A stretch of DNA of 64,000 bases from RHKX01 sp963784885 (GCA_963784885.1 CAWATA010000004.1:558001-622000), one strand, 5' to 3'; shown: positions 16,736 through 26,029, numbered from the stretch's first letter. Notes: generated by a model not told the origin, from the sequence alone. A program made the numbers and translations.

Positions 16736-17283
16736 GCGCCCGGCTCGACCCCGGGCGCGCGGCGCTGGTCGTCGTCGACGTCCAGGAGGGCTTCCGAACG
16801 GCGATCCCGGACTTCGACCGGGTCGCCGCCGCAACGGCGACGCTCGTCCGCGGCGCCGACGCGATGGACGTCCCGATCGTCGTCACCGAGCAGTATCCGA
16901 AGGGGCTCGGCGCGACCGTGCCCGAGGTGGCGGACGCCTTGCCCGCCGGGGTCGAGCCGCTGCCGAAGACGGTCTTCTCCGCCGCGTCGGCCGAGGGCTT
17001 CGGCCTCGGCGGCCGCGAGCAGGCGATCGTCTGCGGGATCGAGACCCACGTCTGCGTCAACCAGACCGTCCTCGAGCTGCTCGAGGACGGCACCGAGGTT
17101 CACGTCGTCGCCGACGCGGTCGGGTCCCGCTCGGCCGCGAACCGCGAGCTCGGCCTCGCCAAGGCCGAGCGGGCAGGGGCGTGGCTGACGAGCGTCGAGA
17201 CGGCTCTGTTCGAGCTGCTCGGCGAGGCCGGCACGGACCGCTTCAAGGCGGTCCAGAGGCTCGTCCTGGAGCTGGCGCCGTGA
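16732..17283 (+). CDS. Isochorismatase-family cysteine hydrolase in the pyr operon
   Basis: A 183-residue isochorismatase-like hydrolase with the catalytic triad visible: Asp in VVVDVQEGF, Lys in PLPKTVFSA, and Cys in IETHVCVNQTVLELL. Members hydrolyse amides or related bonds (nicotinamide, ureidoacrylate, isochorismate). GTG 16732 overlaps the pyrC stop (GTGA) and its own stop overlaps the carA GTG, so it is embedded in the pyrimidine operon. A pyrimidine-related amide or repair reaction is an inference from position only. It lacks the long N-terminal extension of RutB. Confidence 0.85.
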   Translation: MSARLDPGRAALVVVDVQEGFRTAIPDFDRVAAATATLVRGADAMDVPIVVTEQYPKGLGATVPEVADALPAGVEPLPKTVFSAASAEGFGLGGREQAIVCGIETHVCVNQTVLELLEDGTEVHVVADAVGSRSAANRELGLAKAERAGAWLTSVETALFELLGEAGTDRFKAVQRLVLELAP

Positions 17284-18401
17284 GCGCGCCGAACGGTTAC
17301 GTCCTACTCGAGGACGGCTCGCGTCTCGACGGCGAGCTCTGCGGGGCCGTCGACGCTGAGGCCCTCGGCGAGGTCGTCTTCAACACCGGGATGACCGGCT
17401 ACCAGGAGTCCGTGACCGATCCGAGCTACGCCGGGCAGATCATCACCTTCACCTATCCGCTGATCGGCAACTACGGGGTGAGCACCGATGCGATGGAGTC
17501 GGACGCCGCGCACGCCCGCGGCGTGATCATGCGCGAGGGCAAGAACGCCGAGGACAGCGCGACCGCCGAGCGCGGCTGGCTCGACTGGCTCGACGACTGC
17601 GGGGTCCCCGCGATCACGGGGGTCGACACCCGGGCGCTCGTCCGTCACATCCGTGATGCCGGCGCGATGCGGGGCGGCATCTTCTCGGCGGCGACGCCGA
17701 TCCCCGAGGCCCGGGAGCGAATCGCCGCCGAGCCGGCGATGGAGGGCTGCGACCTCGCCCGCACCGTGAGCCCGGCCGAGCCCGTCGTCCTCGACGGCGA
17801 CGGCCCGCACGTCGTCTGCATCGACACGGGAATCAAGCTCTCGATCGTTCGCCAGCTCCGCGAGCGCGGCTGCCGGGTGACGCTGCTGCCGTGCGGCACC
17901 TCGCCGGCGGAGGTGCTCGCGCGCGATCCCGATCTCGTCTTCCTCGCCAACGGCCCCGGCGATCCGGGCGCGCTCGACTACGTGGTCGCGACCGTCCGCG
18001 AGCTGGTCGGCAAGCGGCCGGTGTTCGGGATCTGCCTCGGCCACCAGCTGCTCTGCCGAGCGGTCGGGCTCGAGACGTTCAAGCTGCCGTTCGGCCACCG
18101 CGGCACCAATCACCCGGTCAAGGACCTCGCGACCGGGCGGATCGAGATCACTTCCCAAAACCACGGTTTCGCCGTCGCGGGCCCGAACGGAGAGACCCGG
18201 ATGGAGACCGACGAGCCGATCCGCTGGGAAACCGACTTCGGCGCGGCCGAGCTCTCCCACCTGAATCTCTACGACCGCACGGTCGAGGGCCTGAAGCTGC
18301 TCGATGTCCCCGGCGGAACGGTCCAGTACCACCCTGAGGCGGGCCCGGGACCGCACGACGCCCGCTACCTGTTCGACCGCTTCCTCGAGCTGGCCGCCTG
18401 A
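17280..18401 (+). CDS. carA: Carbamoyl-phosphate synthase small subunit
   Basis: A 373-residue glutamine amidotransferase subunit delivering ammonia to CarB. The N-terminal domain has VFNTGMTGYQESVTDPSYAG. The class I amidotransferase domain has FGICLGHQLL with nucleophile Cys252, and the catalytic His/Glu are in QYHPEAGPGPHDA. GTG 17280 overlaps the stop of the isochorismatase-like gene, and the TGA shares a base with the carB ATG (TGATG). Confidence 0.97.
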   Translation: MSAPNGYVLLEDGSRLDGELCGAVDAEALGEVVFNTGMTGYQESVTDPSYAGQIITFTYPLIGNYGVSTDAMESDAAHARGVIMREGKNAEDSATAERGWLDWLDDCGVPAITGVDTRALVRHIRDAGAMRGGIFSAATPIPEARERIAAEPAMEGCDLARTVSPAEPVVLDGDGPHVVCIDTGIKLSIVRQLRERGCRVTLLPCGTSPAEVLARDPDLVFLANGPGDPGALDYVVATVRELVGKRPVFGICLGHQLLCRAVGLETFKLPFGHRGTNHPVKDLATGRIEITSQNHGFAVAGPNGETRMETDEPIRWETDFGAAELSHLNLYDRTVEGLKLLDVPGGTVQYHPEAGPGPHDARYLFDRFLELAA

Positions 18402-21400
18402 TGCCCCGCCGCGACGACATCGACAAGATTCTCCTGATCGGCTCCGGGCCGATCGTGATCGGGCAGGCGGCCGAGTTCGACTACTCGGGCACGCAGGCGT
18501 GCAAGGTCCTGCGGGAGGAGGGCTACGAGATCGTCCTCGTCAACTCGAATCCGGCGACGATCATGACCGACCCGGAGTTCGCCGACCGGACCTACATCGA
18601 GCCGCTCGTGCCGGAGGTCGTCGCGGCGATCATCGACCGCGAGCGGCCGGACGCCCTGCTGCCGACGCTCGGCGGTCAGACTGCGCTCAACCTCGCGAAG
18701 GCCCTGCACGACGACGGCACGCTCGAGAAGTTCGGCGTCGAGCTGATCGGCGCCGACTACGACGCCATCCATCGCGCCGAGGACCGCAACGTCTTCCGGC
18801 GGACCATGGAGGAGGCCGGGCTCAGGGTGCCGTGGTCGCTGATCGCCGAGTCCGTTGCCGACGCCGAGGCGGCGCTCGCGGACGGGTCGCTGTCGCTGCC
18901 GGCGATCATTCGCCCTGCATTCACGATGGGTGGCCAGGGCGGCGGCGCCGCCAGGACCGAGACCGAGCTCCGCCAGATCATCTCCGAGGGCCTCGCCGCA
19001 AGCCCGATCAACCAGGTCCTGGTCGAGGAGTCGGTGCTCGGCTGGGGCGAGTTCGAGCTCGAGCTGATGCGCGACCGCAACGACAACGTGATCGTCGTCT
19101 GCTCGATCGAGAACATCGACCCGATGGGCGTCCACACCGGTGACTCGGTGACGGTCGCTCCCTCCCAGAGCCTCAGCGATGCGCTCTACCAGGAGCTCCG
19201 CGACCAGGCGATCAGGGTGATCCGCGCGGTCGGCGTCGAGACCGGTGGCTCGAACGTTCAGTTCGGAGTCGACCCGGAGAGCGGCGAGATCGTCGTGATC
19301 GAGATGAACCCGCGCGTATCGCGCTCCTCGGCGCTGGCGTCGAAGGCAACCGGCTTCCCGATCGCGAAGATCGCCGCGCGCCTCGCGGTCGGCTACACCC
19401 TCGACGAGATTCCCAACGACATCACCCGGGCCACGCCGGCGGCCTTCGAGCCGACGATCGACTACGTGGTCACCAAGATTCCGCGCTTCGCCTTCGAGAA
19501 GTTCCCCGGCAGCGAGGGCCGCCTGACCACCCACATGAAGTCGGTCGGCGAGGCGATGGCGATCGGCCGGACGTTCCGCGAGTCCTTCGCGAAGGCGATG
19601 CGATCGCGCGAGCTCGACGCGCCCGCCGACCTCCCCGAGACGGACGAGGAGCTGCTCGACCGACTCGAGGTGCCATCCTCGGACCGCTTCGACCTCGTCC
19701 TCGAGGGCTTCCGCCGCGGGCTCGGCGTCGAGCGGATCCACGCCCGCACCGCGATCGACCGCTGGTATCTGCGGGAGCTCGAGCTGCTTGCGACGGAGGG
19801 CGACGGCACCGACGGCCTGGAGCGGGCCTACAAGGCGGTCGACACCTGCGCGGCCGAGTTCGAGGCGAAGACGCCGTACTTCTACTCGGCCCACGAGCGG
19901 CCGGCGAGCGGTCCGATCGCGCTCGGCGAGATCGAGCGCGGCGACCGTCCCAGCGTCGTCATCCTCGGCTCCGGCCCGAACCGGATCGGGCAGGGGATCG
20001 AGTTCGACTACTGCTGCGTCCACGCGGCGATGACCGTGCGGGAATCGGGGCGGGACGCCGTCATGATCAACTGCAACCCGGAGACGGTCTCGACCGACTA
20101 CGACACCTCCGACCGCCTCTACTTCGAACCGCTCACCGCCACCGACGTGCTCGCCGTGATCGAGCAGGAGCAGCCCGAGGGGGTGATCGTCCAGTTCGGG
20201 GGACAGACCCCTCTGCGCCTCGCCAAGGAGCTCGAGGACGCGGGCGTGAAGCTGCTCGGCACCCCGGTCGACGCGATCGACCTGGCCGAGGACCGCGGCC
20301 GCTTCGGGGCGCTCCTGGAGCGGCTCGGGGTCGCCCACCCCCCGTACGGGACGGCGCTGAGCGCCGAGGAGGCCGAGTCGATCGCCGGGCGGGTCGGCTT
20401 CCCGCTGCTCGTCAGGCCGTCGTACGTGCTCGGCGGCAGGGCGATGGAGATCTGTTACTCGACCGAGGATCTCGCGACCTACCTGAGCCGGTACGCGAAG
20501 GCCGATCGCGAGCATCCGCTGCTGCTCGACCGCTTTCTCGAGAACGCGATCGAGGTCGACGTCGACGCGCTCGCCGACGGGACCGACTGCGCGCTGGCAG
20601 GCGTCATGCAGCACGTCGAGGAGGCGGGCGTGCATTCCGGCGACTCCGCCTGCGTGCTGCCACCGATGAGTCTCGGCGAGGAGATGCTCGGGCGGATCGC
20701 CGAGACGACGAAGGCTCTGGCGCTCGAGCTCGGCGTCGTCGGGCTGATCAACATCCAGTACGCGGTCGCGGGCGGCGAGCTCTACGTGATCGAGGCCAAC
20801 CCCAGGGCCTCGCGCACGGTCCCCTTCGTCAGCAAGGCGATCGGGGCACCGATCGCGAAGATCGCATGCCGGCTGATGCTCGGCGAGCGGCTCGCCGATC
20901 AGCACCTCCCCGCGATGCCGCGGAGTCACGTCTCGGTCAAGGAGGCGGTCCTGCCGTTCAACCGGTTCAGCGGCGCCGACACGGTCCTCGGGCCGGAGAT
21001 GAAGAGCACCGGCGAGGTCATGGGAGTTGCCGGGGACTTCCCGGCGGCGTTCGGGAAGGCGCAGTCGGCGGCCGGGATCAACCTGCCGGCGTCGGGGACC
21101 GTCTTCATCACGGTCACCGACGACGACAAGGCGACCGCGATGCAGCTCGCGACCCGGTTCTGCGACCTCGGGTTCAGGATCGTCGCGACGGCGGGTACCG
21201 CCCAGGCGATCTCGCGGATGGGCGTGCCGGTGGAGACGATCCACAAGATCCAGGAGGGCTCGCCGAACGTCGTCGACTACATCGAGCGCGGCGAGGTCGA
21301 CCTCGTGATCAACTCCCCGACCGGCTCGGGCGCGCGAACCGACGGCTACGAGATCCGCAGTGCCGCGACCCGCAATGGCATCCCGTGCATCACGACGATG

Positions 21401-21520
21401 ACCGGGGCGACCGCGGCCGCCCGCGCGATCGGCGCAACCCAGGGCAACGGCAAGGTGTCGGTGCGGAGCCTCCAGGAGCTCCACGAGGACGCAGCTCCGG
21501 CGCCCGCCGAGCAGGCCTAG
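18401..21520 (+). CDS. carB: Carbamoyl-phosphate synthase large subunit
   Basis: A 1039-residue protein with two homologous ATP-grasp halves, seen from LLIGSGPIVIGQAAEFDYSG near the N-terminus and its counterpart ILGSGPNRIGQGIEFDYC near residue 523. A C-terminal MGS-like allosteric domain (residues about 920-1030, ending in NSPTGSGARTDGYEIR) follows. It makes carbamoyl phosphate for pyrimidine and arginine synthesis. It is about 30 residues shorter than the E. coli protein but no domain is missing. A 1247-codon open frame on the opposite strand is a GC-bias shadow. Confidence 0.97.
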   Translation: MPRRDDIDKILLIGSGPIVIGQAAEFDYSGTQACKVLREEGYEIVLVNSNPATIMTDPEFADRTYIEPLVPEVVAAIIDRERPDALLPTLGGQTALNLAKALHDDGTLEKFGVELIGADYDAIHRAEDRNVFRRTMEEAGLRVPWSLIAESVADAEAALADGSLSLPAIIRPAFTMGGQGGGAARTETELRQIISEGLAASPINQVLVEESVLGWGEFELELMRDRNDNVIVVCSIENIDPMGVHTGDSVTVAPSQSLSDALYQELRDQAIRVIRAVGVETGGSNVQFGVDPESGEIVVIEMNPRVSRSSALASKATGFPIAKIAARLAVGYTLDEIPNDITRATPAAFEPTIDYVVTKIPRFAFEKFPGSEGRLTTHMKSVGEAMAIGRTFRESFAKAMRSRELDAPADLPETDEELLDRLEVPSSDRFDLVLEGFRRGLGVERIHARTAIDRWYLRELELLATEGDGTDGLERAYKAVDTCAAEFEAKTPYFYSAHERPASGPIALGEIERGDRPSVVILGSGPNRIGQGIEFDYCCVHAAMTVRESGRDAVMINCNPETVSTDYDTSDRLYFEPLTATDVLAVIEQEQPEGVIVQFGGQTPLRLAKELEDAGVKLLGTPVDAIDLAEDRGRFGALLERLGVAHPPYGTALSAEEAESIAGRVGFPLLVRPSYVLGGRAMEICYSTEDLATYLSRYAKADREHPLLLDRFLENAIEVDVDALADGTDCALAGVMQHVEEAGVHSGDSACVLPPMSLGEEMLGRIAETTKALALELGVVGLINIQYAVAGGELYVIEANPRASRTVPFVSKAIGAPIAKIACRLMLGERLADQHLPAMPRSHVSVKEAVLPFNRFSGADTVLGPEMKSTGEVMGVAGDFPAAFGKAQSAAGINLPASGTVFITVTDDDKATAMQLATRFCDLGFRIVATAGTAQAISRMGVPVETIHKIQEGSPNVVDYIERGEVDLVINSPTGSGARTDGYEIRSAATRNGIPCITTMTGATAAARAIGATQGNGKVSVRSLQELHEDAAPAPAEQA

Positions 21521-21523
21521 TCC

Positions 21524-22405
21524 GTGCCGGCGCAGGCCGACAGCGGTCAGCCGGCCGGAGGCCGCGTCACCGCGCCCTTCGGCAGGCGCCGCGCCCGGGT
21601 CGTGGCGAACGAGCGGAGCGGCGGCTACCGGATCGTCACCGCGGTCGACCGGGAAGGCCCGATGCCGGCGGCCGGGCAGTTCTACATGCTCGCCGCCGAG
21701 CGCGGCTGGGGCGGGGACGGCGAGCGCCCGTTTCTGCCGCGCGCGTTCTCGGTGGCCGAAGCCACGGAGGGCGATGGCGGCGTCCGGCTCTCGTTCCTCC
21801 TCGAGGACGTCGGCCCGGGCACGCACCGGCTCGCCGACCTCGCCGAGGGCGAGGGCCTGCTGCTGACCGGGCCGCTGGGGCGACCGTTCTCGGCTCCACA
21901 CGAGCTCAACCCGCAGGCGGCGGGAGCGATCCTCGTCGGTGGGGGAATCGGCCTCGCGCCGCTGGCGATCTGGAGACGCTCGCTTGCCGCGCTCGGGATA
22001 CCCGAGAGATCCTTGCTCGGCTTCCGCGACCGGGCCCACTCGGGCGGGCTGGAGCTGTTCCGCTGCTCGGAGGTCCGCCTCGCGAGCGAGGACGGGCACG
22101 CCGGCCATCGCGGCTACGTGACCGATCTGCTCGAGCGGATGCTCGAGGGGGACTCCGCCGCCACCGCTGCCGTCTACGCCTGCGGGCCCCCGGCGATGCT
22201 CGAGGCCGTCAGGGCGCTGTGCGAGCAGCGCGGCGTACCGGCCGAGCTGGCGATGGAGTCACCGATGGCCTGCGGCTATGGCGCCTGCTTCGGCTGTGCA
22301 GTGCCGCTGCGGTCCGGCGGGTACATGCGGCTCTGCGTCGACGGCCCGGTGGTCCGCGCGGCGGACGTCGAGACGGCGCTCGTCGAGGGGGCGGGTCACC
22401 GGTGA
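21524..22405 (+). CDS. pyrK: Dihydroorotate dehydrogenase electron-transfer subunit
   Basis: A 293-residue flavoprotein that passes electrons from PyrD to NAD+. The FAD-binding segment is RPFLPRAFSVAEA, the pyridine-nucleotide domain begins at ILVGGGIGLAPLAIW, and the C-terminal [2Fe-2S] ligands form C-x4-C-x2-C-x12-C (ACGYGACFGCAVPL and RLCVDG). GTG 21524 lies 4 nt after the carB stop. A non-conserved N-terminal tail of about 20 residues precedes the beta-barrel. The stop overlaps the pyrD GTG. Confidence 0.93.
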   Translation: MPAQADSGQPAGGRVTAPFGRRRARVVANERSGGYRIVTAVDREGPMPAAGQFYMLAAERGWGGDGERPFLPRAFSVAEATEGDGGVRLSFLLEDVGPGTHRLADLAEGEGLLLTGPLGRPFSAPHELNPQAAGAILVGGGIGLAPLAIWRRSLAALGIPERSLLGFRDRAHSGGLELFRCSEVRLASEDGHAGHRGYVTDLLERMLEGDSAATAAVYACGPPAMLEAVRALCEQRGVPAELAMESPMACGYGACFGCAVPLRSGGYMRLCVDGPVVRAADVETALVEGAGHR

Positions 22406-23289
22406 GCGTCGACCTCTGCGGCATCGAGCTCGCCCACCCGATCATCAACGCATCGGGAACCTTCGACGCGATCGCTGCGCGGCGCGCGTTCGGCGATGAG
22501 GTCCTCGAGCGATTCCCGTTCAGCGCCTACGTCTCGAAGACGATCACGCCGGCTCCCCGGGTCGGCAACCCGCCGCCCCGGCTCTGGGAGGAGCCGGCCG
22601 GGATGGTCAACTCGATCGGCCTTCCCAACAAGGGCCTCGACGGATTCCTCGAGTCGGACCTGCCGAGCCTCGCGGAGCTCCCGGTCCCGCTGATCGTCTC
22701 GGTGATGGCGACGAGCGCCGAGCAGTTCGAGCCGCTCGTGGCGGCTGTCGCCGAGCGTCCCGAGGTTGCGGCGCTCGAGCTCAACGTCTCATGCCCGAAC
22801 GTTCACTCCGGCCTGATCGTCGGCGAGGAACCGGGGGAGACCTCGGAGCTGTTGACGCGGCTGCGGCCGCTGACCGCCAAGCCGCTGATCGTGAAACTGA
22901 CTCCGAACGTGGCCGAGCCCGCGGCGATCGCGCTCGCGGCCGAGCAGGGCGGGGCCGACGCGGTCTCGCTGATCAACACGATCAAGGCCGCTCCGATGCT
23001 CGCCGACGGTACGCCGTGGCTGGGAGCGGGAAGCGGCGGCCTGTCCGGGCCGGCGGTGCGCTCGATCGCACTCAAGCAGGTCGCGGACGTCGTCTCGGCG
23101 ATCGAGATACCCGTCGTCGGGATGGGCGGAGTCGAGCGGGGCGGCCACGCCGCGGCGCTGCTCGGGGCGGGTGCGTCCGTCGTCGCGGTCGGGACCGCCA
23201 GCTTTCGCGATCCGCTCGCGGCGGCGCGGATCCTCGCTGAGCTGCAGGCGCTCGCAGCGTCCGCTCCGGCGCGGGCCGGAAACACCTAA
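22402..23289 (+). CDS. pyrD: Dihydroorotate dehydrogenase, class 1B
   Basis: A 295-residue FMN-dependent TIM barrel. The class 1 catalytic cysteine is in LELNVSCPNVHSG, and NSIGLPNKGLDGF, KLTPNV and GMGGVERGGHAAALLGAGAS (FMN phosphate site) are typical. Together with pyrK it forms the NAD+-linked class 1B enzyme. GTG 22402 overlaps the pyrK stop. pyrF and pyrE are not seen in this window; this is the last pyr gene before a promoter for mihF. Confidence 0.95.
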   Translation: MSVDLCGIELAHPIINASGTFDAIAARRAFGDEVLERFPFSAYVSKTITPAPRVGNPPPRLWEEPAGMVNSIGLPNKGLDGFLESDLPSLAELPVPLIVSVMATSAEQFEPLVAAVAERPEVAALELNVSCPNVHSGLIVGEEPGETSELLTRLRPLTAKPLIVKLTPNVAEPAAIALAAEQGGADAVSLINTIKAAPMLADGTPWLGAGSGGLSGPAVRSIALKQVADVVSAIEIPVVGMGGVERGGHAAALLGAGASVVAVGTASFRDPLAAARILAELQALAASAPARAGNT

Positions 23290-23380
23290 TTTCCGCGTTC
23301 TTCGCCCGGCCGGTCAGGACGCGCGCCTCGACCTCGAGTTGAGCTTGAGCCGAATTCGCGCCATTTCGCCTCTTTTTCCC

Positions 23381-23408
23381 TTGCGCGCGGGCGAGCCGTG
23401 TATATGAT
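23381..23408 (+). promoter_or_regulatory. Probable promoter of mihF
   Basis: TTGCGC (23381-23386) and TATGAT (23403-23408) are separated by 16 bp. ATG 23419 lies 10 nt after the -10, giving a 5' leader of only a few nucleotides. Confidence 0.55.
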
Positions 23409-23418
23409 CGCCGCGCCG

Positions 23419-23754
23419 ATGGCCACCGTCTCCCCGACCTCGACATCCGTGCCCGAGCGCAGCCATGACCAGCGCATGAGGGCACTGGAGGCGGCGAACG
23501 AGATCCGCACCCGGCGGGCGCAGCTGAAGCGCGACCTCAAGGCCGGCAAGGTCCAGATCGAGGGCCTGCTGCTGGACCCGCCCGAGTACCTCGAGACCGC
23601 GAAGGTCTTCGACATGATGCTGGCCGTGCCGAAGTACGGTCGCGTCAAGGTGAACCGGATTCTCAACCAGTGCCGGGTCTCGCCCTCGAAGACGATCGGC
23701 GGCCTCTCGGTGCGCCAGCGCTCCGAGCTCGTCGCCCTGCTGCGGCGCCGCTGA
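23419..23754 (+). CDS. mihF: Actinobacterial integration host factor mIHF
   Basis: A 111-residue nucleoid-associated protein. The conserved part begins at ALEAANEIRTRRAQLKRDLK, and a helix-two-turn-helix region follows (VPKYGRVKVNRILNQCRV, SPSKTIGGLSVRQR). It binds and bends DNA without strong sequence specificity and is essential in mycobacteria and Streptomyces. The N-terminal Ser/Thr-rich tail is typically variable. It sits next to gmk, its usual neighbour. ATG 23419 is preferred over GTG 23398 because the -10 element overlaps the upstream codons. Confidence 0.95.
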   Translation: MATVSPTSTSVPERSHDQRMRALEAANEIRTRRAQLKRDLKAGKVQIEGLLLDPPEYLETAKVFDMMLAVPKYGRVKVNRILNQCRVSPSKTIGGLSVRQRSELVALLRRR

Positions 23755-23785
23755 GCCGCCGCCGAGCCGGTAAGAATCGGCCGTC

Positions 23786-24337
23786 GTGTCGGCTGTCTTC
23801 GTAATCACCGGGCCCTCCGGGGTCGGCAAGGGGACCCTGATTCGCGAGCTCCGCGCGCTCGTCCCCGAGCTCGAGCTCTCGACCTCGGCGACCACCCGCC
23901 GCGAGCGCGCCGGTGAGATCGACGGCGTCGACTACCACTTCCTCGGCCGCGATGAGTTCGATCGCCGGGTTGCGGAGGGCGACTTCCTCGAACACGCCAC
24001 CTACAGCGGCAACCGCTACGGGACGCTCCGCACCGAGGTCGAGGAGCGCAGCGCCCGCGGCGTGCCCGTCGTCCTCGAGATCGAGCTTCAGGGCGCTCGC
24101 CAGGTCCGCGCGACGATGCCGGAGGCCGTTCAGATCTTCATCGCACCGCCCGACCCGGCCGACCTCCGGCGTCGCCTCGAGGGGCGCGGCACCGACGACG
24201 CCGAGACGATCGAGGCGCGCCTTGCGGTGGCCGAGGAGGAGCTCGCCGCGCGCGGCGAGTTCCCGCACACCGTCGTCAACGACGACGTCGGCCGTGCGGC
24301 CGCCGAGCTGGCGGCGATCGTCAGGGCGAACTCGTAG
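23786..24337 (+). CDS. gmk: Guanylate kinase
   Basis: A 183-residue P-loop kinase phosphorylating GMP. It has ITGPSGVGKGTLIREL at the N-terminus, STSATTRRERAGEIDGVDYHF for GMP binding, and VLEIELQGARQVR. GTG 23786 starts just before the first strand. An AAGAAT hexamer ending 8 nt upstream could be a -10, so the gene may have its own leaderless promoter besides readthrough from mihF 31 bp upstream. Confidence 0.96.
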   Translation: MSAVFVITGPSGVGKGTLIRELRALVPELELSTSATTRRERAGEIDGVDYHFLGRDEFDRRVAEGDFLEHATYSGNRYGTLRTEVEERSARGVPVVLEIELQGARQVRATMPEAVQIFIAPPDPADLRRRLEGRGTDDAETIEARLAVAEEELAARGEFPHTVVNDDVGRAAAELAAIVRANS

Positions 24338-24407
24338 GCGTCGCGCGACGGTTTGCGCTCCGCCCCCGGACGGAGTCCGATTTCCCGCCGGCTCGTCGTC
24401 AATGGTC

Positions 24408-24491
24408 GAATACCGCGCCGGGACGCGGATACCGACCCTTGACGGCTGGTCATCGCGGTTGCGCCGAACCGCCGGAATACCGCGCCGCGAC
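24408..24491 (+). repeat. 17-bp direct repeat upstream of rpoZ
   Basis: GAATACCGCGCCGGGAC (24408-24424) and GAATACCGCGCCGCGAC (24475-24491) differ at one base and start 67 bp apart in the gmk-rpoZ gap (24338-24523). The second copy lies where a -35 element for rpoZ would be expected, so a regulator site is possible. Confidence 0.4.
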
Positions 24492-24509
24492 ACCACTTCC
24501 GGCTTGCCC

Positions 24510-24515
24510 TACACT
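24510..24515 (+). promoter_or_regulatory. -10 hexamer TACACT of rpoZ
   Basis: TACACT ends 8 nt before ATG 24524, with no Shine-Dalgarno between, which predicts a leaderless mRNA. The identical hexamer precedes dxr. Confidence 0.55.
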
Positions 24516-24523
24516 GCCCGGCG

Positions 24524-24754
24524 ATGATCAAGCCTCGAGTGGACAAACTGATGGAGAAGACCGACTCGCACTACACGGCGGTCGTCGTCGCGGCGAAGCG
24601 GACCCGGCAGCTCAACAGCTACTACCGGGCGCTCGGCGAGGGCACCTACGAGGAGCACACGCCGCCGATGGTCGATGCCGACAGCGACAACTACCTCACG
24701 ATCGCGCTCGAGGAGCTCGCCGCCGGCAAGATCAACTACGAGTACCGGCACTAG
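24524..24754 (+). CDS. rpoZ: RNA polymerase omega subunit
   Basis: A 76-residue subunit that helps assemble RNA polymerase by chaperoning beta-prime. PRVDKLMEKTDSHYTAVVVA followed by AKRTRQLNSYY is the actinobacterial omega signature, and ALEELAAGKINYEYRH closes the protein. It lies in the gmk-rpoZ-coaBC order common in bacteria. Confidence 0.95.
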   Translation: MIKPRVDKLMEKTDSHYTAVVVAAKRTRQLNSYYRALGEGTYEEHTPPMVDADSDNYLTIALEELAAGKINYEYRH

Positions 24755-24805
24755 CTCTTTCTTCGGCGCCCGGCAGGTCCGGGCGCGGCACATCCGGAGG
24801 CTGCC

Positions 24806-26029
24806 GTGGCAAGAATCCTGATCGGCGTCAGCGGCGGAATCGCCGCCTACAAGGCCGTCGAGCTGGCCCGGCAGGCGACGCTCGCCGGTCACGGCGTCCG
24901 GGTGACGATGACCGATGCCGCGAGCCGGTTCGTCGGCGCTGCAACGTTCGAGGGAATCACCGGTGCTCCGGCCCTGACCGACGAGTTCAGCCGCGATCCG
25001 CTGCGCGGGACCTACCCGGGCGAGGAGATGCCGGCGCACGACCCGATCTCGCACCTCGCGGTGGTCGAGGCCGCCGACGCGTTCGCGATCGCACCGGCGT
25101 CGGCGAACACGATCGCGAAGCTCGCCGCCGGCATCTGCGACTCGTTCCTTGCTACGTCGTTTCTCGCCTGCACGGCCCCGCGGATCATCGCCCCGGCCAT
25201 GAACGGCCGGATGTGGGAGGCCGCCGCGACCCAGGCGAACGTCGCCGTCCTGCGGGAGCGCGGGGTGGAGGTGCTCGAGCCCGGGGAGGGCGCCCTCGCC
25301 TCCCGTGGCGAGCACGGTCCCGGGCGGATGCCCGAGCCGCCCGAGGTTCTCGCCGCGATCGAGGCCGCGATCGCGTCCCGGGCCGACCTCACGGGCATGC
25401 GGGTCCTCGTGACCGCTGGGGGAACCCGCGAGCCGATCGACCCGGTCCGCTTCATCGGCAACCGCTCGAGTGGCCGGATGGGAATCGCTCTCGCGGAGGC
25501 CGCGGCGCGCCGCGGCGCCGCGGTGACCCTGGTCGCGGCCAACGTCGCCCTGCCCGCCGCCGGCGTCGAGCGGGTGGACGTCAGCAGCGCCGGGGAGCTC
25601 GAGGCCGCCGCCCGCGCTTCCTTCGCCGAGGCCGACGTCCTGCTGATGGCGGCCGCGGTCGCCGACTTCCGTCCGGCTGCGCCGAACGAGGGCAAGCTCG
25701 TCCGCGAGCAGGGCGCCGAGCTCAGCCTCGCGCTCGAGCCGACCGCCGACGTCCTCGCCGGCCTCGCCGCCGAGCGCCGCGACGGTCAGGTCCTCGTCGG
25801 CTTCGCCGCCGAGCATGGAGGAGAGTTCGTCGAACGCGGCCGCGCCAAGCTCGAGCGCAAGGGCATCGACGCGATCGTCGTCAACGACGTGTCCGACAGC
25901 TCGATCGGCTTCGAGAGCGCCGAGAACGAGGTGACGATCGTCACCCGGGGCGGCGACGAACGCCTGCCGCGCGGCAGCAAGCGCGAGATCGCCGACGCGA
26001 TCCTCGATCGGGTCGCGAAGCTGCGCTGA
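24806..26029 (+). CDS. coaBC: Bifunctional phosphopantothenoylcysteine decarboxylase / phosphopantothenate-cysteine ligase
   Basis: A 407-residue CoA-biosynthesis enzyme. The N-terminal CoaC flavoprotein domain (residues 1-190) has GVSGGIAAYKAVELAR, the ISHL histidine and the PAMNGRMWE loop. The C-terminal CoaB domain has VTAGGTREPIDPVRFIGNRS for CTP/phosphopantothenate binding and the VNDVSDSSIGF region. GTG 24806 begins exactly at the first strand. It follows rpoZ by 51 bp and is probably co-transcribed. Confidence 0.95.
   Translation: MARILIGVSGGIAAYKAVELARQATLAGHGVRVTMTDAASRFVGAATFEGITGAPALTDEFSRDPLRGTYPGEEMPAHDPISHLAVVEAADAFAIAPASANTIAKLAAGICDSFLATSFLACTAPRIIAPAMNGRMWEAAATQANVAVLRERGVEVLEPGEGALASRGEHGPGRMPEPPEVLAAIEAAIASRADLTGMRVLVTAGGTREPIDPVRFIGNRSSGRMGIALAEAAARRGAAVTLVAANVALPAAGVERVDVSSAGELEAAARASFAEADVLLMAAAVADFRPAAPNEGKLVREQGAELSLALEPTADVLAGLAAERRDGQVLVGFAAEHGGEFVERGRAKLERKGIDAIVVNDVSDSSIGFESAENEVTIVTRGGDERLPRGSKREIADAILDRVAKLR

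Noticed and set aside
18365..22108. 1247-codon open frame on the minus strand opposite carB and pyrK
   Set aside because: Both plus-strand genes are unmistakable housekeeping enzymes; the antisense frame is a composition shadow.
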